Positions 50,291-64,000 of a stretch of DNA of 64,000 bases are shown one piece after another. Location: assembly GCA_024734555.1 (NCBI GenBank), contig JANPWX010020199.1, positions 1-64,000 on the forward strand, in the 5' to 3' direction. The notes under the pieces were generated by a model that searched no databases, was not told where the DNA came from, and was given only the letters and a program-made list of their open reading frames with translations. Numbering within the stretch: the first letter of the stretch is position 1; each line of letters starts with the position of its first letter. This DNA is from Trochalopteron elliotii. Lineage: Eukaryota; Chordata; Aves; Passeriformes; Leiothrichidae. Made by a program: the position numbers and the translations under genes.

Positions 50291-53200
50291 AAGAACTTGC
50301 AATTTTCTTGCTCTCATTTTCTCCTCGTTTTTTCCCCCAGTTTTGGACAAATTTCCCAGACATGTTCACTGCCTTAAAAACCAGTTGGCCATTGCTATTG
50401 TTCATACTGACTGAGGAAGAATAAATTGCTGTCATTAATGTTCAAAATAACATTTGTTTCATTGAAAGGAGACAAGCCTCTCCTCACTCTTTTGTTCACA
50501 CTTTCTCAGAACATAGATGTTGCCTAAAAGCAGAAATACAGAGTTGAAATCAAGAACCTGGGAGTATATGTGAATTACACCCTGTTCTTTCCAAATAATT
50601 TGTTTCCAACATCTTTTTTTTTTCCTTCTGTACAAAGTTCAGCCTTGCCTCTTATAGTACCCCTAATTTCCTTACCCTTTTTCTGTTGGTACATCATCCT
50701 TATATTTTTCTCTTGACACAAGGCAAGCATCAGACAGAGTCTGAACTCATCTCTTTTCTGTGACTGTTGGTCCAGTTCTTAAGGGAACTTCAAATAGTTT
50801 TCAAGTATGCAAGGAATGCTTCTTCCTGGACAGCTTGTCCAATACAATCTGCTCCTCTTTTGCTATCTCTGTTTGAAATGAACACTCAGACTGACATTCA
50901 CATAATCAAAGTTGTGTCTATTAATAAAAATGTCAGATTTGAATCTTCCCAAGGAATATTTTCAAGTGCAGAAGGGTTTGGGAGATACTCCACAGCAGCC
51001 AATCCTTTCCAGTAAATATTTGGTATCAATTGGCATTACACACATGGATCACTCTCTGTATCACTCCTTGGTGTACATACAGCAAGACATTATGCCAACC
51101 CAAAAAGGTGTGAAGTTAAAAACTAAATGGGAGAGAATGGAGGTAAGTTTTCTACTTCTGAACATTTCAAAATAAAGGAGAAATATGGATCATTAAGTGA
51201 ATGAAGGATAGTAAAAAGCATTACATGGCAAAGTATTCATGAAATTAGTTCATATAGCTATTTCTGTAAATTGGAATTTAAAAGGTAAAATATCCATTTA
51301 TCTCAGGCTCTATTACATGTTGGTGGTAAAAAAAAAATGCATGATGAAATGTACAGCTGGAAGATCCGACTCAGTGTAACTCCAGGAAGAGATGCACAAC
51401 ACTTGATCTTCATTGAGTTTTACAGGTCTTTTACATGGCAGATATTCAGTGGTGAACTTTTCCCTGTCAGCTTAAAGTGGGTTAATAAAGTTATTTTTAA
51501 AAAAGCAATCTTTTTATTTAAATGAAATGCAACTTCTATTTAAAATAAGCAAGTGAGTACACAACTGTGTGATGGATGTCGTATGTTTTGTGACATACTG
51601 TACCTGAAAGTTGTGCAAACTCAATAATTAACCATGATATGGCATTGGTTTTTTTCACAGATTGTACTCATGGTAAGAATCAAGTCACTTATATTGAGAC
51701 ATTTAATAAATTCCAATATAGAATTTTTCCAGTGCAGCAGCTTGTGAAATAAAAGACCATTTATACAGGAAGAGACTTTTTTTTCCTCTTTTTTTGTTCC
51801 ACAAGAGATTTATTTCTTTAATTCTGATTTATTTATCTTATGGTAAGACTTCTAAAATTTTATATGAAGGATAAATCTTAGAGTTATGTTGTTTCAGTAT
51901 AATTTTAATACTCATGTGTTAACACTAGCTTTAGTAGAACACCTCCGGTTTGTCCTTACACTTGTTAAAGGTAAAATAAGCCATGGCAATAAAAACGCCT
52001 AAGCCCAGCAATGCTCAGGAATGTCTATATCTGACTGAAAACCATTTTGGTAAGTGAGGATCCAAACTTAGACACTGCATTTACCTTGGGTGGTAACTAG
52101 CTAGGTTTGGAGGGATGATGTTTGTTTGTTGAGCTATTGGGGGTTTTATTATTTACTTATTTGGGCTTTTTTCATTTTTCTCTAAATTATGAAATCTAAG
52201 TTGTAGTTCCCATTTAATCATGAGTGTAAAATCTTCACTGGATTTGCAGTGTTCAAGCCTGAAGATCACTTTGGGTGCTGCTGTCTTTTACTATCCAGAC
52301 ACATGTAAAGCATGTAATGAAGATGAAGCTCACAAGCCTTCTTTTTCCTAAGCAGACATAACAAATAAAAGTTTTCTGTTTCTCTAGATGAGAAAAAAAC
52401 CTGTGAATCTCAGATTCGCAGAGAGCTGAGCTAGGTGTTTTTAACTGAATCAAAATAAATTGCAGGGATTCAGTCAGAGAAGTAATCAAGCTTTCCTGAC
52501 GGAAAAAGTAAGCAACCTTCAAATCTGAGACAAAGTTGCTGTCTAACATGGAATTGTTATTTCAAACTGACCATTAAGAAAAACAGTCTTTTGAACAAGA
52601 CAAAAATATGAATGATTTCTAGATTTCAAGAATTGATTGCATATTATGCAGATTTTTGTGCTTCAAAAAAGAAAGGAATGAGCATCTTCTAGCTATTTTC
52701 CTAACTGGCGTAGCTGTCAGTGCTGCATTAAAAGCCCTGATTGTTACCTTGTAGAGAAAGGAAGATACAAGTCTGGAAAGCAACAAGGGATTGCTAGGGA
52801 TTTTTATATTAGCCTGTAATTAAATAATAGTTCACGTTGCCTTCTTCCACTGGGAATTACATCCTTTTCACCTCTCCTCTGCTAAAGCAGAGACATCCAT
52901 TACGATGAGTAGCTACAACACTTGTCAGATCCAATCAGCTCCAAATGACTGAAGAGCAACTGACGTGTGCTCTCTTAGAGCATGGTTTCTTCTCCCCCAA
53001 AAGCCCACTGTCCTTTCACGTGCATGTAACAGTCAGAAGAGATCACATCATGCAATGAAGAAAAACAGAAGCATATGGTACTAAGGGGCCTCTGCAGGAA
53101 AGGGCTAAAATGCCAAGGCTCACGCATAAAATGTATGCAAAAATATGTGTTCATATAGAATGCCAGATAGAAGCAGATGACAAAAACAACACAGAAAGAC

Positions 53201-53517
53201 AAAATTTTGCCCTCAGTTCAGTTATCTCAGGTTATTGTTTTCTTCTTTTTTTAATGTTGTCTAGAGTTCTCCACAGAAAACAGCAATTACAGGCATTTGA
53301 CTATGCATAAGTAGTCATAAAGTTCAATTTTTCAGTACAAGGAATGTATTCTTCTACATTTTCCTTATGCATTTAGTAAGTTGAAACATGACAATTGAGT
53401 TGCAAACTCTCAAGTGATTACACTAGCAGATTTATCTTCCTCATCTCATTGATATTAAATAGTATATGTAAAAGCAGAGGCATAAATTCACTGCATGTTC
53501 TTCACCAGCATGTAATG

Positions 53518-53528
<11 letters not shown>
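50291..53528. other. Unique AT-rich sequence, no gene supported
   Basis: A possible weak 60-bp exon at 51083-51142 is discussed among the findings. Frames such as 52253-52549 (minus, 98 codons) are unrecognised. No repeat was assigned. Confidence 0.45.
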
Positions 53529-53571
<43 letters not shown>

Positions 53572-53583
53572 CTCTCTCTCTCT
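53529..53583. repeat. (CT)n dinucleotide microsatellite
   Basis: About 19 TC units are followed by a GTG interruption and six more TC units. The plus-strand frame across it reads Leu-Ser repeats and is not a gene. It is likely length-polymorphic. Confidence 0.96.
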
Positions 53584-56500
53584 GGAGACACATCACTTAC
53601 TACTTCTTCTAACCCAGATAGCAGAATTTTCTAAACTAGGCAGCCTTTTAGATCTTTTGCAAAAAAAAAAATTAATGAGCTGAGGATTTTTCCCTCTCCC
53701 CCTAAATTTCATATTTGTAAGGTACTTCTGTTGCAAAAGCTCTGTGTTAGAGAGCAACACATACTAAAAGATGCTTCTTTCATAACGTTATTATAAACTG
53801 AGGCAGCAGCTGTTTCAGGAACACTGTGAAGTGTAAAAACAAAGTTACAGAGCTTCTTCTGTGAAGCTCTGACCAGAAATTGACCAGAAGCTTTAAAATA
53901 TTATTTGTTGAAAAAGATAATGTTTATTTCAGTTTGCAATTCCATCACACAGAGTGTTTAATGGAAGTAGGGAATTTATGGAGACAAGATTCACCAACAG
54001 AGATGCTCCTTGATCCATAAAATGTATGTGAAAGCATTTTGAATGCCAATGTTACATGATGTCATTGTTTAATTCCTGTAGGAAGCCATAGAAATGACAT
54101 TATACAGGTAAGGGTTTAATTTCAACAAAATTGGTGTTTTTTTGGAATCCTAATTCATGAATCTTCATGATCTTCATACCTTAAATGACATGTTTGCAAA
54201 CAAAACAAAAATCCTAATAAAACAAATATTATAAAGAACTTGGATTCATTTACCAGACTTTACTAAAAAATTTTATGAGAAATTTCTCTCTAATAATTGA
54301 AAATAAGTGTTCAGTCTTTTGTAGCAATGGTCCGTTCTTTAATTCAGGATATTAAACCATGAATGCATTTTTAACAGCAATCTGTGTTGATTTGCAAAGA
54401 TTAAATTTCTCCCTTTAAAACATGTTATAGGTCTGAAAATTAATGTGTAGGTCTAAAAGGGTATGAGACACCAATTGATCTTAATTTCAGTAATATTTCT
54501 TGCTTTGCAAGGATGCATTGGATAACATTAGGTAGCTTTCTAATCCAGATTTCCATCAAAGCATTCCAATATAACCAAGCTATTAAAAAGTAGCTGTCTC
54601 AATGTCTCAAGTTATGCTGTGGAAAAAAAAAAAAAAAGAATGAGTAAAATTAAGCCTGAATGTTCTACATGCATTTATCGGTTTGCTTCATTTATTTTGT
54701 TATAATATAAATTATCAGAGAAGTAATTTACTAAGAAAAAAATAAAGTTGTAGCTATATAATGAAAAAAAGTTAGACTTGGGTAATTCCTCAAGTCAAGA
54801 TGTCAGTCAGCTCTGAAAATCCATTACATTTATGTAAGAGATGGATTTAAAATAAGAGAGGGTCTTTTTCCTTCATCTGAAAGGTGGTGATATACTGTGG
54901 TTAGGCTGCACTTGATACAGAGGTTTATATCCTGTTTTTGACAAGTATGGCTTTTTCACAGGAATTGTAATCAAAGCACGGTCCTGTATTACATTCCCTG
55001 TACTTATTTACCTATTTAATTATTTTTTAATTTTTTCAAAAAGGAAGGATGATGTTTCTGAAGGCAATTAGTAAGCAAGCTTGGGAATGGCATCCATACT
55101 ACGGAGGTGACATTGTTAAACATAATGAAATACAGAAAAATATTAGAACTTTTTTTAGGGAATATTTCCGTTTAAAAACTACAAAGTATAACTGAGAGGG
55201 AAACCTGAATAAAAACAAATCTGTAGTTTCTAACCAAAAACTACAATATTACTGAAGATATCTGCAAAGAATCACAGGGTTATTCCCATCCTTTTTCCTA
55301 ATAGTGTAGATAATTTTTTAATATTTGCTCAAGCACTGTCCTAATTTGTTAATATATGAAAAAAAACTAATAGACAGTCTATTTTACTGGCAAAATTATC
55401 ATTTATCCTAGACTAGAAGAGAAACATGACTAAAAGGTGAAAAAAAGGCCTGTATTTTACATCTGGTAAGGAAAAAATAATTCTAATTTAAAATCTTTGA
55501 AGAAACTTCAAATGTTTCTATGGATTAACTCAAATCTCAATTAGTCTGGCCACACTTTTTACCTGATGGGAAGAATAGTCAGTGGTATAGAAAGCACTTC
55601 TTGCTCGTGGCACAGCCTGATAGCCTGATATCATTACTGCCTTCTTCTGTCTTCTGCTGCAACTTCTCTTACGTATTGGTTTTTGAGGTTTGGACCACTC
55701 CCACAGGAAATAAACTACTTTTGAAGCGGTTATGTAAATCTGTGCAGCAAAATTAGAAGTTGCATATGTAAAATGTAAACTGACACTTTGCATGACAAAA
55801 AGTATTTTTATCACACTCTTGATGTCAAGCACTTATGATATAAACCACAGTTGATTCACACCAGAACTTCTCTCTGGTGAAACATTCCATTTTTAAAAAT
55901 GCTTTTTTTAAGGATTACTCTGACAGGGTTTTTCTCAGTGCAAGCAGCAGCTGTACTTGTAAAGAGTGAAGGTTCTCATTAATATAAAAACAATATACCC
56001 CATTTCTGGTGACATCAAACTTCTGACGCCTTCAATATTTTGGGTTTCTTCCTTTGAACTCATCCTGTTCTTGAAACCTGAGGAACTTGAACACATTGTA
56101 ACTATTTCGTAAGTCTTATTAGTTAGAATGCTGATAAGTGACAAAGATTTTAGGATCAAGCTAAATACAAGTAATAGAAAATGATCTTACATGCATTTCA
56201 TGAAATGTCATGTTACAGATGTTCTATCAGGTAAATCATAAGCTCACAATTGCAGCAATTAGCATCTTATATTCTTGGATTGGGGTTTTTTTCCTAGTCA
56301 TTTTACTTCATGGAAAAAGTAAAAATAGAAATAGAAAATACATTCTATTTATACACAAAATCCTATTTAGCAAAATAGTATGTGCATAGAAAGAAACATT
56401 GAATATATTACAGTCAAAAGTAAGGACTGAAGATTTTTTAAACTTTATAATCGCCCAAAACCAAAACTGTATGGATGGTCAGAGGTTAAGGAAATATAGC

Positions 56501-59323
56501 AAAGGAATGCCAAGTATTATTTGTATTTATGGTTCAAAAGAGTAAAGCAGTAAAGCAGCAAAGACACACAAAGCATGTCTTACTGTCAGGTAACAGATAT
56601 GGCACTGCAAGGACTTCGTTTAAAAGGAAAACTTAAAAACCCCATGATTTGAATTTAGGCTACTATGTAACAATGACATATTGGGTCCTCCAAAGCCAAA
56701 GAATCTGATATTGGTGCGACCTACTTAATTTCTAGAATGTAAATAATATTTTTTTCATCCTTCCAGCTGGTATAAGTATTCTAAATATGGTATTTCCAAA
56801 AAGTATTCAGATTTTCAGTTGAAATGTATGTGTTTATTATATCTTGTCTTATTTCAGATCGAACACTAATTCATAAACCTGTCAGAACAGAGGCAATGGT
56901 TTGGAGATCGGCAGCTCTATGTCATTTCAAGGTGTATGTCTCACTGAGTCAGACTTACTAAAATAATGGGCTCTGACCTTACTGCAAGTCACAAGGTGCT
57001 AAGAAATAAAGTAAGTGCAAAGAAATATCACAGTTCTGAAGGGTTTTGAAATCCGTGTAGTGTGATTAGCTGAACTTTCTTGTGACTACTAAATTGATGT
57101 TTACATTTCCTAATAATGAAGGATGCTTTTATAACCTTCAGTCTGGAAAATTACAAAATAAACAACCTAACTTTAAAATAATAGAATATAAATACCTATT
57201 ATCTTATACTGCTATAGTAATCCAAAATTCAGATTAAAATAAATTGACCAAATATTGATATTTTGAGGCGTTGAAACTCCAGGTGTTAATTTATTGTCTT
57301 ACAACTGTGAGCTATGGATCAAGAGTTTGCAGCTGTTAAACAGGATGCAGACTGTCAGTAAAAAAATAATTCTTGTGAGAACCCTTTGTCTCACTACTTG
57401 CTGTAAACTAACTCTATCAAATTACCACTGAACATTATATTCTATTGTATAAATCATGTGTGATGGATACCTGTAAGTTGCCTAGATAATTGCATTTAAA
57501 TAAATAGTCTGAACTCACATAGCCTGTTTATATGGCCTTGTTTATAAGAGGAAGAACTTGGAAAGGAAATATAAAATTCTCAGTGCATAATTCTCAGTAG
57601 GTATTCAACCCAGCTGTTGGTACAGGGGCTTTTATTCTGAAATGAGCTTGCTTCTCCTTGTGCATTTGGTGGTGGATTAAGCTGACCATGCAAACCATTT
57701 TCACTGTGGACTATACCTCGAATTCACACAGAATTATTAGAGTTTTAGCCTACCATGCTTCTCAACACTTTCTTCCTAAAGACAGATATTATCATTAAGA
57801 CACAGACCTAGGAGTCTGTACCTTTCTAGCAGTCTCTTCAGGCTGTGTCAGCCAGTTATTCTCTGATGGCAGCTGCACCGTGCCATCAGTGTCCCATCTG
57901 AAAAGTGCTGACTGTCTTCAGCCCAGACCCACGAAGTACATCAGTTGTGTGCTGCTTCACTTCACATGATCCATGGTTCAAATCTGGCAAAGATTCAGGA
58001 TCCCAGAGGGCCAAGTTCTGACAGACACATTCATGATCAACACACATTACTTCCACTGCATGGAAAGTAAGAGACTGATATTTCATGTTTTAAAGACTTG
58101 TAGGTCCACTATAGAAAGAGGGACCAAAAAAATTGCTATTGGATTAAAAAATTATTCTAATGTGATGATTTTTTTAAGCATGTACTAAACAAAGAATGGT
58201 TTATTCTAATTAATTACGTTCACATATTTTAGTTTCACACCCTTTTTTCACATGACAGGTAAATGGTTGAAGACAGAAGACTTATTACAGATTTTACATC
58301 CAGTCCATGAGGATTTGGACTGACTCCACAGAACAGGTTCAGGTCAGCTAAGTTCTTTCCTTCAAAGCATCATGGGTGTCTCTGAGCATCGTTGCAAGCT
58401 TGTTCTGGCAGTAAGCCAGGCTTCAAAAGCTTTTCACTATGCAGTCACTGACTCACTAATGGGCAACTGCAGGCTTTCTGATTTTCCTTTCATTTCATGT
58501 GTTCATTTGACATAAATTTAATTAAACCAAATCTGGTGTTAAAGGAAGAAGAGATAAAAGTGATATGTCACAAATTAAAGAACTGTGTATGATGCAGGAA
58601 ACATGATTTTTTTTCTATTCCTGTAAAATATTGTCAATTTTAGTAAGCTCACTACTTAGAGTCTGCAAAAAATGTGCAGATATGCATTATTAAGAATAAT
58701 GTGCATCCAGGGTTAGATGAAGGTCTCAGCTCTGTATTCTCTGTAGTAAAACCTTTCAGAGAATTCTTATACTTTCTTTCATACCCACACTTCAGGTAGT
58801 CACCTCTTCACAGGATATGAGACAAGTTTGCCCTTCTGCCGGCTATATATCCATAGTTGTTAGATAGCTCAAAAGCATACAACAGCAGAAACATGAAAAG
58901 ATCACTTATTAAATATAAAAAATCATCATTTTTCAAAGGTCTCTTTTGGTTTTTACTTAAGGCTAAGGAGGTGATAGTGAAAATGAAAAATATCATGCTG
59001 TTAAAAAGGTTTCATTTAATTGCTTTGAATGTTGCTTTAGGAAACATCGAACTTTCTTTTTGTTCTTTTTAAAAGCCCTTTTTTAAAATTAAAAGAAAAT
59101 TCAGGCTGGAAATATACTAATGTGAAATGAAAGGGTATTTGCAAGCTGCCCAGAAATGTTCTGAACCAATCATATTCAATGGGGTTCCAATACTGTCATT
59201 TTATTAGAACTATATATAAGTTCCTAGCACTGAAAGTATTAGTGTCACAGGAAAAAACATGAACAGTGAAAGGAGAATCTAATGACCAGTGAGCAATTTT
59301 TGCAAAGTGCAAAAATATTTGCT
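53584..59323. other. Unique AT-rich sequence, no gene supported
   Basis: A 15-base A run occurs near 54625-54639. The minus frame at 55530-55832 (100 codons) is unrecognised. A possible 26-nt microexon at 54082-54107 is described among the findings. No mobile element was seen. Confidence 0.45.
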
Positions 59324-59389
59324 TATGTGATCTATAATACATAATTCTATGTATGATCTATGTGATCTTGAATACATAATTCATGTATG
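59324..59389. repeat. Imperfect tandem duplication of about 32 bp
   Basis: Copies at about 59324-59355 and 59359-59389 share TATGTGATCT, then AATACATAATTC, then ATGTATG, with a few substitutions and small indels. A local duplication with no evident function. Confidence 0.8.
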
Positions 59390-59414
59390 GGCCAAGTTCT
59401 TGTGGTCAAACTGG

Positions 59415-59780
59415 CTATTTATCATAGCACCACCTCTCTGTCCCCCTTTCCTTTATAGATGCCCCTGTAAGTCTGGTTTTTGGGCGTTTATCCCCAGGTG
59501 GGTGGGTGTTCAATGATAATTTCTGCAGCTTCTGACAACCTGAGTAAAGTGGGCTGCTAAAGGAAAGGAGACCACCCCACAACTGGCTGAATGGGACGTG
59601 TCCCTGGGCAGCCTGCACTGGAGGTGAGGGTGGTTTTGTAGGGTTTTCAGTGGCTGTGGTCTTTGGCTGTACTCTGACTCTGCTTAGGGCAAGAGGACAA
59701 CACACATCATCCCTCAGCAGTCCTTGTCACCTGTGGTGAGGAAAGCCTCTCTGCAGCCCCCTGCATGGGCAAGCAGACCT
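59415..59780. other. GC-richer island, unassigned
   Basis: Clearly GC-richer than its surroundings, with words such as GGTGGGTGGGTG and CTGGGCAGCC. It is crossed by a 96-codon minus frame (59415-59705) rich in Pro, Thr and Lys. CpGs are few, so it is not a CpG island. It might be an old repeat or a noncoding exon. I do not recognise it. Confidence 0.3.
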
Positions 59781-62700
59781 GATGAGAAAGAAACTTCTGC
59801 AGAGTATGGACAAAGGATCCTTTAGCACTCTGTAATCCCTCTTCTTTATTCCAAACCTTCTTTCACATGAAGCTCCTTCAGGATGGAAAGGAAATATCTT
59901 GTAAGAAAATAATCAGAAATACTTTTGTTAGAGAAAATACTTCCAAGACATAGTAAAAATTATGAAAATAAAATATATAGAACTGAATGTTATTGGACTA
60001 CTGCAAGGTCTTTGTCCTGCCCCTGTTGAAGGATTTCCTTTTCCTTTTGTTAATGAGCCAGAAGAATATTGCTCTTATTATAATCAGAGACTTTACCCTG
60101 AAACACGAACTTGTTTAATTTTTAAAATCATATTTTCTCAGCAGATTATTCTAATAGCTTGCACAGTTTAAGCCAAAGACAGGTATTTTAAGAAGTAAAA
60201 TTTTAATTCCATAGAATTCTTGTGAAAACCAAAATGTATATATGAAATTAGGACATGTTTATGTTTGACTAATTAAAAAGAAAGTTTCATTTAAACAGAC
60301 AACTTCCCATCAACCTTGTTCTCAATGGGGATAAATTTAGCATTTGACATAAACAAAAACAGTTAGGGTACACTTTCCTAAAGCAACTACTGCTGTTTAT
60401 GTGCCAGATCATTTTGACTTCCAGTGCACAATTCACCTGGCACTTAAAAAAATCCTAATCTGTTTTTCGCAAGTAAAATTATATAGGTGTATTGAAAAAA
60501 GGAGACTATTAAAGAAAATTTAATTACAGCACAGTGTTATCTTTCCTACAGACTGTAAATGCTGCAATGGTGTGGCAGAGTTGCTGATCCACTTTAAGAA
60601 AGTGGCCTTTTTTATGACTTCTAACACTGTAACAATGGAGGCCCTGATAAAATCATACTGGGAAAGCAAGTGGCTACGTCTGTTCCTCTTTGTTCAAAAA
60701 CTCATAAACTGTGTGTATATGAGTAAATCTGATAATATATAAAATTATACTGTTAGTTTTATCTATTCCTGTTGTGTGATCTTGGAGATTTATCAGAGTG
60801 AAGCAGTTTTTACTACAAGGGCTTCAGCCATAACTATTTATTGATGCTAAACCCATAAAGAAACAGAGGACGAAAACATGACAATCTACATATTGCTTTA
60901 TCTTCTTTACAATCTATTTTTAGACAGGCTTAGCAGAGTTAGGCAGAGGCATCCTGACATTTAAAAAGCTTATGTTAATCCAAAACTGCTTCACCTCTTT
61001 ATAAACATTAGGACATGGAGGGCACCATTATCAGACTGCTTTGCTTGCTTCATTTTCTGCATTGAGAACATCAACACCAGCCTGGAAGACCTTTTCTGGA
61101 GCCATCTCAAGGTCTTTTTCTAGACCTTTTCTCTCTCAGAGTACTCCTCCACATAAGTAAATTACATAGAAACTAAAATTCTGTTAGACCTCTACAATGA
61201 AACTAATTAAGTAAGAATAAGCATATCAATTTAGATTCCTGGAATCTGTCATGGAGAGCTGATGTGTAAATCTTATAACCTTCAAGAAGGAGGGTAAAAG
61301 TAAAATCTAGGACTACTAAGGATGAGAGAGCAAGGGAACATTTGTTTTGTAGAATTGAAAAAAAGATAAAACAGGAAGCAGAAGAAATAGTAGCAGACAG
61401 TTTATTTAAGCTAATATAACTAAGACATAAAAGAATTCTGGAAATATTACCTAAAAAACCCAAAAATTCCTACTGATTCGTCCATACATTCACCCGAAAT
61501 AATGGTGTTCAGTTCAGAAACAATAATCAGATCTAGATTTAATATTGACGTATCTTGCCTCATTTTTCAAAACTGCAAACTGCCCTTTTATACAGCAGGT
61601 ATCATCAGGGATGGCTTCTGCTCTTTCTGAACATTGGGGATCTCAGGGAGGTTCCTGTGATGTAGGAATGCATACACTACTGCTCTTTCTTCTTTACAAT
61701 GTGCTTTCTAAAGAGAGAATACGTAAAATTTCATACATTCTCATTTCATATTTAGGTATTCTATCTTTATGTTCTTTCCTGGCATGCTAGTGGCTCACAC
61801 AATTAAAATGGCCTTTAAGAGATATAATAAACCAGTATAATTTCTCTGTCCACCTCTGAATAAAGCTATGGTAGTGTATGCCAAGAGTTAGGGGATTTTT
61901 TGGACTACACTGCTGACTGCATAGCAAGTGCAAAATATTATTATTGCTAAAGAAAAGGCCTTTCCCCCCCCACGGTTTCCATTAACACTACTGTCAAATG
62001 TGAATGCATGTTTCATATTTTTCTATTTTCTCTTCCAGCTGAACAGCCCAGCTGTTCTGCCTCTTCTGCATTTGTACTTTTAAGTGGAAGTCAACAATAA
62101 AGATAAGGGTAAGGAAGGGGAGTTTTCTACGAAAACTGCATATCCCTCCCCTTCAACAAAAAAAAAAAAAGGCTATTTATATCAAACTCTGTCCCTGATC
62201 TTCAATATGTTCGTGACATTCTCACCTCCCCTTCAGCAGTGACACTGTAGCAGGTCTTCACCCATTGTGCTTAAATACAGTCTTTTACTAAAACTCTTGC
62301 TCCTGTCCCTTGCCAGAAGGCGCGATCTATTTTAAGGTTAGGTGGAGGTAGGCACTAAAGAGCTGTTACTGTACACTGACATCAGGAGTGGGAAGCTAAT
62401 GATTTATGGTAAAAGTGGTGCAGAGGAGCTTTAGAAAGTCTTGAGAGTTCATCCAAAAGTACACACCCCACCATTTGTTTCAAACCATTACTTAAAGTCA
62501 AAATAATTCTGTACCCAAGGGTTAACAAAGCTCCACACAACATCCTCTCAGGAGGAAATGGTTTTTGTCAATGTTAAATTTGGCTTAAAAATATGTTCCC
62601 TTAGAATTTTTACAGAATGAAAGCCTAGGATTTGATACAAAACAAGGGACGTAATTGGTTTCAAAGGATTTTGAATCATGATTTTGTTATCTCCTGGTCA

Positions 62701-64000
62701 AAAGTAGATGACTTGCTTCCTGAAAACACAATATACCCGGTAGAAATACCCAGTTCAAGGAAGTCTCAGAGAAAAGGATTGAAATTTTTTCTCAAGATTT
62801 GATTATCAAATTCTCCATCTGAAAGCATATGGCATAATATCTTTAAGAAGTCAGAAAGGCTTTAGGAAAGAGAGACAGGAATGTTTACATAAATGTGATA
62901 GGAAAGGAAACTCATGTTTAAAATACCCATAAATCAGAATAAGTAGAGCACACATGCAGCAATACTCTGAAGTTTCACAAATTACTGCTATCACTGTCTT
63001 TTCTTCTCTCCTACTGTGTGGTTTAATCACTTGTCTTTAATTGGACTATAAAGATAACGTGTCAAGGACTATGTTTTCCTGTGTGTGCTTTTACATACAC
63101 ATAGTTTTACAAAACTTAGCACAGTAAATATTTATCTTCCTGGGACATTTAGGTAATATTTCAGAGCAATCTACACACTATTTTCCGAATACTACATAGT
63201 CACCTGCAAAGCTGGTCAGATAATGACAATATCTGAATAATTTATTTTAAGTAAAAGGTTCTAATTAATCAGATAAATTACCAGCAATTAATAATTTAAG
63301 AAATCTAACTGTAGGGAGCAATCTTTCACTTGCAGGAGAATGAACCCTGATGACCCAAGATCTTTCCAATTTCTAGGAAATAAAAATTTTAAAAAGTTGC
63401 TGACAACTGAGAATTTTTGCATAACCTCATCTAAATCCACAATTTTCCCAAAGGCAGAATGACACATATGAGAAAGGGCACTATAAGGATTCCCAAGAGA
63501 CTCAGAAAGTGGAAGCTGTGTGCCAGTACCTCTGGAGGAAGGATTTTCCTTTATACATTGGAGAAAAGCAGCAAAGTCAGATTGTATTCTTTCCTTCTCA
63601 CCTCACACCATGTAATAAGCTCTGTCCTCCAAAGCGCCATGTAAAACAAACTTGAAATGGTTACATGACTGCTTGTACAGCAGATCCATCCCCTACACAT
63701 ACAAAATGCTGGCATTTTGGCAACTATGACCTCACCACCCACTTTCTCTGTTTTGACAGTGCCCCCCAAAAAAGCAGCAAGCATTTTTAATTCTGTACAT
63801 TTAATTAATTCACATAAATAGCACATTTCCAAGGTGAATTGAACACATTGGTTCAATGATATGAGCAAAAGTACGATCTACTCAGAAATATCCTCTGAGC
63901 ATAAGGCTAAATTTTCTTGAGTGTATTAGCTGCTACACATTTTTCACCTAGCACTAGTTAGTCTCAAAATACTGATCTTCTCTGTGTCTGGACTGAGGGC
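59781..64000. other. Unique AT-rich sequence, no gene supported
   Basis: A 14-base A run lies near 62158-62171 and an 8-C run near 61964-61971. Frames up to 105 codons (63551-63868, minus) are unrecognised and lack convincing splice signals. No mobile element was assigned. Confidence 0.45.

Noticed and set aside
53395..53634. 79-codon ORF with Leu-Ser repeats
   Set aside because: It is a read-through of the (CT)n microsatellite.

Overview
The window reads as vertebrate nuclear DNA, most likely from a bird and probably a songbird. It is AT-rich, has no long open reading frames (longest about 169 codons), and is mostly unique-looking sequence with few repeats. The two clade-informative repeats are CR1-type LINE fragments. 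One is a 5'-truncated 3' end on the minus strand (about 17096-17798) whose decayed reading frame still resembles the C-terminal part of CR1 ORF2. The other is a short 3' tail on the plus strand ending in the TTCTATGATTCTAT type repeat (about 27031-27094). Recurrent A-rich tracts carrying runs of C are also familiar from passerine assemblies. Nothing suggests a prokaryote, phage or plasmid.

Layout. 1-592 is a tandem array built from a pentamer (CTTCC) and a decamer (GGAACTTCCC). It runs straight into seven C4 tracts (594-627) that would form a G-quadruplex motif on the minus strand. From 628 to about 11.78 kb the sequence is unique apart from small simple repeats. An endogenous-retrovirus LTR lies on the minus strand at about 11785-12300, with a TATA box and a polyadenylation signal. 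About 570 bp further on, 12869-12951 is the best candidate coding exon: 83 bp with a strong acceptor and donor, plus strand, gene not identified. The CR1 fragment follows at 17.1-17.8 kb. A polypurine microsatellite containing a 398-base assembly gap occupies about 21.4-22.1 kb. From there to 64 kb the window is unique AT-rich DNA with simple repeats, a 48-base poly(A) run (31165-31212), a cluster of overlapping minus-strand ORFs at 45.3-46.1 kb of unknown origin, a CT microsatellite at 53.5 kb, and a locally GC-richer patch at 59.4-59.8 kb.

The simplest reading is that the window lies in large introns of one gene on the plus strand (if the 12.87 kb exon is real), or in a gene desert. No complete protein-coding gene, tRNA, rRNA or CRISPR array could be supported. 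I could not run searches, so family calls rest on recognised sequence patterns and repeat boundaries are approximate.
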